A DNA stretch of 64,000 bases, taken from positions 39,327,501 to 39,391,500 of the forward strand of contig CM077011.1 in assembly GCA_039090855.1 (NCBI GenBank), in the 5' to 3' direction. This stretch comes from Macrothele yani (taxonomy: Eukaryota; Arthropoda; Arachnida; Araneae; Macrothelidae). The notes under the pieces were generated by a model. The model was not told the DNA's origin and did no database searches. It saw nothing but the letters and a program-made list of their open reading frames with translations. Below are positions 56,125-64,000 of the stretch, in pieces (the stretch's first letter is position 1; each line of letters starts with the position of its first letter). The translations under genes were made by a program, and so were the position numbers.

Positions 56125-56325
56125 CGCCCCGGTGGCGTAGTTGTCTAAGCGATGACCTCTGATCATTCGTCCAAAAAGGGTCCGGGTTCGAATCCCGGTG
56201 ATGCATGGATGTTGTGTTTGTCTTACGGCACTGGCTCTTTCCCTTCCCTGGAACCACTGAAGCTAAATTACGAACGGGCCCATTGAGTTGCTCACGGTGG
56301 TCGTTAAACCTCCAATAAAAAAAAA
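56125..56325 (+). mobile_element. SINE-A copy 8
   Basis: GCCGCCCCGGTGGCGTAGTT, box B GGTTCGAATCC (about 56183), the TTACGGCACTGGCTCTTTCC body, GAGTTGCTCACGGTGGTCG and an A-rich tail. About 15 bp are missing before CCCATTGAGTTG. Confidence 0.9.
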
Positions 56326-56465
56326 ATAAATAATAATCCCTTAAATGAATCCCGTCCCATTTCTGATCACAAGCCAGACACTCCGGCTTCTGGCTACTTT
56401 ACCACCTCGGCGGCCATCTGAATGTATTTAGATAGGTTGAGATTTCCCTCTTGTTCATTTTTGTT

Positions 56466-56676
56466 TATTTGAAGGTTTAACGACCACCTAAGCAACTCAA
56501 TGGGCTATAAGAAGTCGACCGTCCCTAATTTCGGGCCACTGGCTCCATGGAAGGCAGAGTGCCAGTACCGTAAGACAAATACATCATCCATGCCACACGC
56601 GGGACTCAGACCCATATAGACGTATCGGACGAATTGTCAGAATCCAGCGCTTAGACAACTGCGCCACTCGGCGATG
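56466..56676 (-). mobile_element. SINE-A copy 9
   Basis: GAAGGTTTAACGACCACCTA, AGCAACTCAATGGGCTATAA, CCCTAATTTCGGGCCACTGG and the head GACAACTGCGCCACTCGGC. Confidence 0.85.
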
Positions 56677-56689
56677 CCTCTCGTAGTTT

Positions 56690-56868
56690 AACAAGCACCA
56701 TGAGAAAATGTGAGAGCCGTAAAAAGTCTCTCGTCCCTGATTTGGGGCCACTGGCCCTAGGAGCGAGCAAGTGCTTTAAGACAAACACAATATCCATTCA
56801 ACCCCGGACCCATCTCAGACTAATGTTCAAAAGCCAGCGCTTAGGCCACTGTGCCACGGAGGCAGACC
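56690..56868 (-). mobile_element. SINE-A copy 10, diverged
   Basis: AGTTTAACAAGCACCATGAG, CCCTGATTTGGGGCCACTGG and the head TTAGGCCACTGTGCCACGG. It shares the AGTTTAACAAGCACCATG start with copy 7, suggesting a subfamily or a local duplication. Confidence 0.75.
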
Positions 56869-56939
56869 CTCGTGTATATCAATTAGATCTTCTTTAGACT
56901 TAAATGAGATGCAGTCACCCCATCCACACCTTTTTGTTT

Positions 56940-57160
56940 GCTTTGTTTGGAGCTATAATGACCACGGTGAGCAACGCAGTGGGCTATAAGCAGTCGACAG
57001 TCCCTAATTTTGGGCTACTGGCAGTAGGAAAGGGAAAGCGCCAGTTCCTTAAGAGGCACTCTAGAACGAGCAGCCAGAACCTCTAGAACGAGCAGTCAGA
57101 ACCGGGCCCAATAGAACGAGCAGTCAGAACCAATGCTTAGACCACTGTGACACCAGCGCA
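56940..57160 (-). mobile_element. SINE-A copy 11 with internal triplication
   Basis: AATGACCACGGTGAGCAACG, CAGTGGGCTATAAGCAGTCG and the head GACCACTGTGACACC. Between them (57060-57130) CTAGAACGAGCAGYCAGAAC occurs three times. Confidence 0.82.
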
Positions 57161-57692
57161 GTCATCTGTCTCTTCAATGCTGGCATAGTAATACAATAGT
57201 CCCTTTCAGTCCCCTCATACATAGAGCATTACCTTCTTGGAATGCGGAGAGTACTTCGGTGTGGTTAATGACAGATCATTTGGAATTCCATCTTTTCCGC
57301 TCCAGGTTACCATTCGCAATCCCATTCTCATCTGTGTTGACAATCGTTTCAGAAACGGGTCATTTCCGTTCAGTTTGACCAGTAAATCTCAAACGGATAA
57401 GCAGTTAAGAACAATTTTTTAAAATCTAAATCGTGAGGTACCGGAAAAATCAAGGCTATTCACATTTATGCAATGCCACAATGCATTTGGATGTCTTAAG
57501 TGTATACGCAATTTCTCCGCTCGTATTGTGTATGTTTCCTTTGGATAAATAACTTTATTTGGTCGTGGTCAACTTCAGCTGGTCTTCCAGAGCGAGGTTC
57601 ACCAATATGTAAGTAATCTCCACGACGGAACTTTGTACACCAATGCTAAATTAGTCGAAAGTTTAGAGCAACCCCACCATACGCAGCACACA
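57161..57692. other. No clear gene
   Basis: The minus strand around 57550-57660 (AAACTTTATTTGGTCGTGGT and GAAGACCAGCTG on reading) faintly resembles transposase C-terminal sequence but is too short to call. Confidence 0.35.
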
Positions 57693-57694
57693 TA

Positions 57695-58936
57695 CACTAT
57701 ATTGACAAAAGTCACCGAACACCCAGAAGAGAAACACAACATAGCATTTATTGACATATATTAGTACGGTGTCGGTCCACTTTTGACCTTAATGCATGCA
57801 ATGACCCTTCGAAACATGTTTTTGACAAGGTTTTGGGACACAGCGATAGGTATGCGTTTCCATTCAGTACATAATGCTGCCGATAACTCTTGCTTAGTAG
57901 CAGGCCTTGGTTCCAAACTTCTTATACGGCACTCACATTCATCCCATAGGTGCTCTATGAGATTAAGATCAGGGTTCTGTGCTGGCCAGTCCACACACGA
58001 CACGGAATTATCGTCAAACAACGCCGTAACAGTCCTTGCTTTAGGCTCGGTGAATTATCCTTCTGGTACCAACAAGGCTCGGTTCCATAGTATTGCCACA
58101 GAGTTGGTAGGGCATGAATGTCCAGAATATCGAGGTAGACGTGCTGGTTAACAGGTTTGTCCACGATAGCCAATGGGCCGGGACCATACCACGAAAAACA
58201 CCTCCACACGAGTACATTGCCAGCTCCAAACTTGACCGTAGGAACAGTACACTGAGGTAAATAGCGTTCCCCCGACAGCTGCCATACCCACTCATGTCCA
58301 TCAAACTGATGGATTGTGTATCTGGATTCATCAGTCCATAGAACCCGCTTTCATTGATCTACGGACCACGATAAATGTTCTTTACACTATGCTAAACGAA
58401 CGAGTAGCATTCCGAATGGAGATGAAAGGCTTATGAGAAGTCGCACGACCACGGTAACCAATGGAATGAAGTTCTCTGCGAATGGTACGTATACATACCG
58501 AATGTCCAGCATTTTTACTCACCTGTATACTGAGATCTTGTGCAGTATTCCGTTGATTAGCTGCAACGACTCTACTGAGGCTTGGACATCCTCTATCACT
58601 GATTGTCTTTGGTCTGCCGGTGCGATTTCCTGCTTCAGGAACGCCATTTGTCTTCGATGTATTCAGTACATCCAAAACAGTTGACGTGGGTATATTTAAA
58701 CGATTCTCGGTTTATCTTATGGACAACCTACTAATATAACGCACAACAATCTTTCCTTTCTCAAAGTCAGTTCTCTCCCTCCGCAACATTTCACTCAACC
58801 TCACAGTCCTATATAATCGCGGTTAGCTGCAGGCTGGGTTTTATACCGTTTGGACCTGTAACGCGCATCTTAACAACGCAGCGGATCCGTTCATTTGCTT
58901 TTGAAGGTGTGTCCGGTGACTTTTGTCCATATAGAG
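57695..58936 (-). mobile_element. Tc1-C copy 2, complete ends
   Basis: The left end CACTATATTGACAAAAGTCA after TA (57693-57694) and the inverted right end CTCTATATGGACAAAAGTCA before TA (58937-58938) define a 1,242-bp element, a standard Tc1-like length. Same family as 18249-19681. Confidence 0.93.
57761..58675 (-). pseudogene. Tc1-C2 DD34E transposase, three frames
   Basis: Minus strand, N to C: NRTGRPKTISDRGCPSLSRV (linker with GRP box), RIRTIRR-type segment RTIRRELHSIGYRGRATSHK (58382-58675), GHEWVWQL-like sequence, WRCFSWYGPGPLAIVDKPVN (58130-58209), then VDWPAQNPDLNLIEHLWDEC with the last catalytic Glu intact (57930-57990) and WKRIPIAVSQNLVKNM. At least two frameshifts (near 58340 and 58040) separate the blocks. 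Better preserved than copy 1. Confidence 0.88.
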
Positions 58937-59011
58937 TATTCCTCCTCCGCTTTTGCTTCGCGTTTTTACCCTTGCTATAGAAAACAACATTAATGGATGA
59001 ATACGAACTTT

Positions 59012-59240
59012 GCCGCCCCGGTGGCGCAGTGGTCTAAGGCGTTGGCCTCTGATCATTCGTCCGAAAGGGGTCCGGGTTCGAATCCCGGTGAGGCATGGAT
59101 GTTGTGTTTGTCTTACGGCACTGGCTCTCTCCCTTCCCTGGAACCAGTGACCCTAAATTAGGGACGGGCGACTGCTTATAGCCCATTGAGTTGCTCACGG
59201 TGGTCGTTAAACCTCCAATCAAAAAAAAAAAAAAAAAAAA
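59012..59240 (+). mobile_element. SINE-A copy 12, youngest-looking
   Basis: Box A TGGCGCAGTGG at 59022-59032, box B GGTTCGAATCC at 59075-59085, full body and a 20-nt pure A tail (59221-59240). The perfect 13-bp TSD GAATACGAACTTT flanks it (58999-59011, 59241-59253). The clean tail and TSD indicate a recent insertion, so the family may still be, or recently have been, active. Confidence 0.96.
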
Positions 59241-59253
59241 GAATACGAACTTT

Positions 59254-60329
59254 AAGTCTCCAATTTTCGAACCTACCCCATATGAAAGCAAACAAAACCG
59301 ATTGTGCCGCATTACTTTTACGTAAACGTGTCGGACTCTCTTTTTTCAGAACATGCTGCATGAGTAACATGTATCTGAAATATTAATTAACCTTTAAAAT
59401 TGGTGCTAGCATCATCTATGCCACAAGAAAATACTTCATAACAACCCAGTAAAGTAGGAGAGTGAAAACCGCTTAGTGGGGATACATTCCAGAAAACAAT
59501 GAGGTACCTGATTTGACTATTGAAGGAAAGGTACACAGGAAAAGTTCAGGAATGAAAATAGCGAGGACTAAACACGAAAGAAATCCTTCCCAGACTTGGA
59601 AGTTAATGATCTTCATTGGCCCAGCCTTCCTTTCTGAAACGAGACACGCAGACGAAATAGAAAGTGTTAAAAAGGAAATAAGTGTTGATATAGAAAGAAA
59701 TAAAACGCCGTCACTTGTGACAAATATTAGAGTAATAATTGCAGAGATAAACACTTCAACATTGAGAAGGGCTTTACAATGCACATATGAGTGTCGAATA
59801 AACTGCTGCTCATCCCTGCAAATTAAATATCGACATTTTTACAGATGATAAATTTCACAAAATCATCGTAAGACGGATTTTCTTTTAGCCTGAGTTAACG
59901 TAGCGAAAGAGCAACCAAAATGTGAGAATATTTTATGACTGCGATAAATATTTCGTTTGGAGCAATTTCTGGCATCATTAATTCGAAACACGAAATCATG
60001 TGAATCAAGTGCCGGATATTGATAACAATAAACTTTGTAGAGAGGATGATTTTCTACGTGCATTAAATGAGTTTCGTCCTTAATGTAAAAACACAGTAGA
60101 AAGGTACTGTCGACTTGGATTAGTATGGCGAAAGAAAACGTAAAGTATAATTTAATCATGTACCTTCTCACGGGAATAATTTCTTTTCACTTCACTGATA
60201 CTATTTTTGAAGACCAATATAACAGGGTAAGTCACAAGGTCGTCTTATTTTCAGCTAAAAACCTTAATGATGAAAGGAAGCCATACATGCTTACTTCATT
60301 CTTCAAATTTCAAGCCTTTGCTTTCATAG
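59254..60329. other. No recognised gene
   Basis: A 111-residue plus frame (59513-59848, MTIEGKVHRKSSGMKIARTK start) is the longest here. It shows no motif I know and no codon-bias argument, so it is noted but not called. Confidence 0.4.
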
Positions 60330-62618
60330 TAATTTGCCAACGTTCCACCAGAGCCACGATCTCATGACGGTATCTCTCATAAAGGTTTGAGAACAGAAAT
60401 GATCTGTTGCCAGATACCACATATATCACTGAAGCAAAGTGCCGTCCATGTTGGAAATGTGCCGATGGTAGTTGGATGGGGAAAGCTCTGGACTGTATGA
60501 AGAATGATCTTAACCCCTTCCAATTCCTGTACTATTGGGCGAACCACCCTGGAGGTGTGATTTGAAGCATTTACCACTTGAGGTAACGCCCGCTTCCCGT
60601 GGAGGAGCGTGAGGCCACAAGCTGTAGGAAATTGCAGCGCATCATAAATTCGGTGCAGTTTCTCGACACAGAGGTTCCCATCCACAGCCTGCACATCTGA
60701 GACAAGTTTCCACTGCACAGGTGCCTCACAACCGAATCAAATGCGCAGCATCCTCTCGAACCGCTATCTTAGTACCACTGACTGTGCTTCCTAGCCTAGC
60801 CTCAGCCAGTAGTTAAAAGTAGTAGGATAGCGTAGGAATATCCACTTTTCCTCACCTTTAAAGATACGACGTCAAAATCTATCCTTCAGTAGACTTTACC
60901 GCTATTGGTAATAGAGAAATACGAGTTGTTTCGCCGGCTGGGGTGTCAGTGTATGGAGAAACATTAGATTGCGCTTCTAAGAGAAACTAAACTGGTTCTG
61001 TTGACAACGGATGATAGATTGGGAACACCAGACCTCAGCTTCCAATTGTCGGGGTTCGCTGTCACAGCTTCGACCAAGGTGTCAGTTTTGGTGGTAATTG
61101 GACGCCCTGACCACATCTTTTGTTCGGCTTCTACCAGGGTGTCATTGCTCGTGGTATTTGGACGACTTGACCACGGTTTATGTTCGGCTTCGACAGGGTG
61201 TCAGTGTTGTTCGTGGTTGGACAACCTGGCTACGGCTTATGTTCGGCTTCGATTAGAGTGTCAGTGTTGGTGATAGTTGGACGACCTTACCACGACTTAT
61301 GTTCGGCTTCTACCTGGATGTCAGTGTTGGTGGTAATTGGAAAACCTGACCACGGCTTATGTTCGGCTTCGATCAGAGTGTCAGTGCTAGTGGTAGTAGG
61401 ACGACCTTACCACGGCTTATGTTCGGCTTCGACCAGGGTGTCAGTGTTGGTGGTAATTGGACGCCATAACCACGGCTTATGTTCGGCTTCGATCAGAGAG
61501 TCAGTGTTGGTGGTAGTTGTGCGACCTTATCACGGCTAATGTTGGGCTTCGATCAGAGTGTCACTGTTGGTGGTAGTTGGACGACCCTACCACGGCTTAT
61601 GTTCGGCTTCGACCAGGGGGGTCAGTGTTGGTGGTAATTGGACGACCTTACCACGACTTATGTTCGGCTTTGACCAGGGTGTCAGTGTTGGTGGTGTTTG
61701 GACGCCCTGACCACGGCTTATGTTTGGCTTCTACCAGGGTGTCAGTGCTCGTGGTATTTGGATTACTTGACCACGTCTTATGTTCGGCTTCGACAGGGTG
61801 TCAGTGTTGTTCGTAGTTGGACGACCTTACCACGACCTATGTTCGGATACTATCAGAGTTTCAGTGTGGGTGGTAGTTGGACGACCTTACCACGGCTTAT
61901 GCTCGCCTTCGACCAGGGTGTCAGTGTTGGTGGTGTTTGGATGCCCTAACCAGGGCTTATGTTTGGCTTCTACCAGGGTGTCAGTGCTCGTGGTATTTGG
62001 ACGACTTGACCACGTTTTATGTTCGGCTTCGACAGGGTGTCAGTGTTGTTCGTGGTTGGACAACCTGGCTACGGGTTATGTTCGGCTTCGATCAGAGTGT
62101 CAGTGTTGGTGATAGTTGGACGACCTTACCACGGCTTATGTTCAGCTTCGACAGGGTGTCAGTGTTGGTTGGACGACCTTACCACGACCTATGTTCGGAT
62201 ACTATCAGAGTTTCAGTGTGGGTGGTAGTTGGACGACTTTACCACGGCTTATGTTCGGCTTCGATCAGAGTGTCGGTATTGGTGGTAGTTGGACGACCTT
62301 ACCACGGCTTATGTTCGGCTTCGACAGGGTGTCAGTGTTGATGGTAATTGTACGCCCTGACCAAGGCTTATGTTCGGCTTCGATCAGAGTGTCAGTGTTG
62401 GTGGTAGTTGGACGACCTTACTACGGCTTATGCTTGGTTTCTACCAGGATATCAGTGCTGGTGGTAGTTAGACTACCTGAGCACGGCTGCTGTCCCCGGC
62501 ATTGAAACTCTGGGACCATTTCGCACTGTGCAAATGCTTTCCGTTTCCTCGCCTTTAAGTGCACAAAATTTCTCTTGCTACTACTCTCACGTTTAACTCC
62601 GTTTTTCAATAATGCCAT
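60330..62618 (-). pseudogene. mariner-like transposase split by 60-bp array
   Basis: Read leftwards. The N-terminal piece CEMVPEFQCRGQQPCSG (about 62470-62530) resembles the mariner FkxGR...SGRP linker start. The array repeats the linker SGRPTTTNTDTLVEAEHKPW. The C-terminal half has KLHRIYDALQFPTACGLTLL, NASNHTSRVVRPIVQELEGV (compare DNARPHTSRxVxxxLxE), HSSYSPELSPSNYHRH in another frame (compare PYSPDLAPSDYHLF) and ERYRHEIVALVERWQ (compare FYxxGIxxLVxRW) at 60330-60720. The first catalytic block was not found between 60780 and 61060. Degenerate throughout. Confidence 0.6.
61065..62495 (-). repeat. 60-bp tandem array (~24 copies) from a mariner linker
   Basis: The plus-strand unit is GGCTTCGACCAGGGTGTCAG TGTTGGTGGTAATTGGACGA CCTTACCACGGCTTATGTTC. 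On the coding minus strand it reads SGRPTTTNTDTLVEAEHKPW. 60 bp is 20 codons, so frames stay open on both strands. Subtypes (GATCAGAGTGTC, GACAGGGTGTC, CTATCAGAGTTTC) recur in blocks: for example the segments starting near 61140 and 61740 and 61980 share the same order. Confidence 0.95.
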
Positions 62619-63373
62619 AGGTGGGTCCGAACAGCATGGGGATTTATCAGCTGCGTATCGTTTGGCCTAAGTTGAACTCCTTGTAAGACATACGTGCTGT
62701 GCTTCCGTAATATTTGCAGATAGCCGGAAAGTTTTCCGTCGGATAACATAAAGCCGATATCAAAAAATTACCGAGGTCAAAAACGTATTCAGATTAAGGA
62801 CGGGAAACAAAAGGAATAGAAATATCTTTATTCAGAAATTACCTACCTCTCAAAAATATATCCACCTTAATAAGATCAACAATTTTTGCCTATTTATTTT
62901 CTGTGGTATTTTCATTTGTGCTGTGACCCGGTTTTTAATTCAACAAGAATAACCACATAGCATTGAACTGCGAAGTATTCGGTGACTAACGAAGGAAATA
63001 TAAGAGGAATTTTCTCGTATTTTGAGAAGGACAAAATGTATTCTGCCATTAATTTATCCGTTGACTCGTGCACCTGTCGTGTAACACTATCCCTCCTCTT
63101 CTAGTGGTCTGAATCGAAAAATTCATCCCCATTTTCCAGCTATTATTTAGAGAAGAACTTGGCAAGACATCATTAGTTGTTCTACCTATACAATGATACG
63201 ATAAATTAGATTCTAAAAATCAAAGTTAAAAAAAAAATCCTTCTGTGTTAGATGGAGAAAACTATAGCCATGTGATCAGTGCCGCTCTTGGTCTTTCCGT
63301 ACGTGCTTTTTCATACAGATGCAATATCTCCTTCATTAAAAGTCAGGAGAGAACATCCCTTTTCTATCGGATG
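62619..63373. other. No gene seen
   Basis: AT-rich sequence with no recognised features. Confidence 0.45.
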
Positions 63374-63420
63374 GAGCAAGGATTCTCAACCCGTGGGTCG
63401 CGAAAAGGTTTCAAATTGGT
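63374..63420 (+). repeat. hAT-terminus-like motif
   Basis: GGATTCTCAACCCGTGGGTC GCG resembles the CAGNGGTTCTCAACCNGTGG GTCGCG ends of some hAT elements. No transposase or matching opposite end was identified. Confidence 0.35.
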
Positions 63421-63797
63421 TGCCGTTCCACTATATCCATGATTATTAACATAATGTAATATTTTATCAAGTGTGAGTAAATATTTTTAAGTAAATAAAA
63501 GATGAAAATAAAACAAACAGAAATATCTGTTCATAACTCAATTCGTTTATATTTCTAAGCGGCAGTAGATTCAATCTGCCATGCAGAGAATTGAGTGGAG
63601 TATCTTCTTGCAGTGGATTTGGGTGCTCTTCCAGCTATTAAATCCCAATTCACATCGTATTCCTAATAAAACATTTGGTTCTCAGGTTCTCTGACTTCCT
63701 CTGCTATTTCCCGAATTTCAAGAGCTACAGTAGAAGAGAACTAAATTTGAATATGAAAGATGGTTAAAAACTTTCATTTTAATTATCAAACAATATA

Positions 63798-64000
63798 CAG
63801 TAAAATTTCTGAATAGCGGACATCCTGGGTCTTCAACATACGTCCGCCTTTCGGGAGGTCGACATCTGACCCCACATGATTCACAATACAAAACATTAAT
63901 GTTAAATGGTGTATGTACAACACATAGGTAATTAAAATAATGTGTTTCAAAAAATGTCTTATTTCTTTGCTACGTCAAACAGAAGTCATCGCTCTTTCCA
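63798..64000 (+). mobile_element. pogo/Tigger-like transposon end, runs off the window
   Basis: CAGTAAAATTTCTGAATAGC GGAC, followed by CGTCCGCCTTTCGGGAGGTC, preceded by TA (63796-63797), matches the CAGTARAACCTCTNTATAGC GGAC style of pogo-family termini with their inner GTCCGCT(W)T repeat. The body lies beyond 64000. Confidence 0.55.

Noticed and set aside
59012..59092. Possible tRNA-Leu-like gene
   Set aside because: It is the head of a SINE-A with A tail and perfect TSDs.
59513..59848. 111-residue plus frame as a possible host gene
   Set aside because: No recognisable domain, no splice or promoter support, flanked by transposons; length is not exceptional for AT-rich DNA.
61001..62505. 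Overlapping plus-strand frames of 69-154 residues
   Set aside because: Produced by the 60-bp (20-codon) array; the meaningful reading is on the minus strand as a mariner linker.
1..64000. LTR retrotransposon or endogenous virus
   Set aside because: I found no paired LTRs, no primer-binding site, no protease-integrase motifs; all RT traces belong to LINE or Penelope types.

Overview
This 64 kb window is eukaryotic, repeat-saturated DNA, most likely from an arthropod (a chelicerate would fit, but I cannot prove it). The content is mariner and Tc1-like DNA transposons, an RTE-clade LINE, a Penelope-like element, a helentron-type rolling-circle element, several tRNA-derived SINE families and long minisatellite arrays. 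I find no intact host protein gene, no rRNA, no convincing functional tRNA and no CRISPR array. Essentially every recognisable coding stretch is a broken transposon gene. Most long open frames are products of tandem repeats whose period is a multiple of three. || Layout. 0-0.8 kb: Tc1-like scrap abutting half a mariner. 1.2-6.5 kb: a ~150-bp repeat array split by a retroelement with both ends and a target-site duplication (TSD), carrying only a gag-like ORF1 (2328-6373), itself hit by SINE-A. 6.8-8.2 kb: SINE-A split by a 1.1 kb TA-inserting element with long terminal inverted repeats (TIRs). 8.5-10.3 kb: Tc1-A with eight internal 88-bp copies. 11-12.7 kb: 64-bp array and an RTE fragment hit by SINE-C. 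13.6-18.2 kb: Tc1-B with a 3.6 kb, 54-bp internal array. 18.2-19.7 kb: Tc1-C1. 20-25.5 kb: mariners, Tc1-D, SINEs and a LINE RNase H fragment. 25.5-29.6 kb: a helentron-like element split by a full-length RTE. 30.4-30.9 kb: 63-bp array. 35.5-42.6 kb: a Penelope-like element whose amplified GIY-YIG segment is split by a 5 kb foldback (FB1). 44-47.5 kb: SINE-B, 48-bp array, LINE 3' end. 49.8-51.7 kb: second foldback (FB2). 52.7-54.6 kb: 76-bp array. 55.8-57.2 kb: SINE-A cluster. 57.7-58.9 kb: Tc1-C2. 60.3-62.6 kb: mariner with an internal 60-bp array. 63.8 kb to the edge: pogo-like terminus. || Three observations stand out. First, FB1 and FB2 look like members of one foldback superfamily: similar termini (GGGTCTGGT type), 8-bp TSDs, terminal arrays of ~16-bp modules and related ~127-bp inner repeats. 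Second, at least four unrelated transposons have had a short piece of their own coding sequence amplified in tandem; in three DNA transposons the piece lies in the N-terminal DNA-binding or linker region. Third, the retroelement at 2328-6373 has both ends and a TSD but no endonuclease or reverse transcriptase, so it resembles a half-LINE. || Nested insertions give relative ages: FB1 is younger than the Penelope array, RTE younger than the helentron, SINE-A younger than the ORF1 element and FB2, and the 1.1 kb TIR element younger than a SINE-A. All assignments come from reading motifs by eye; no database search was possible.
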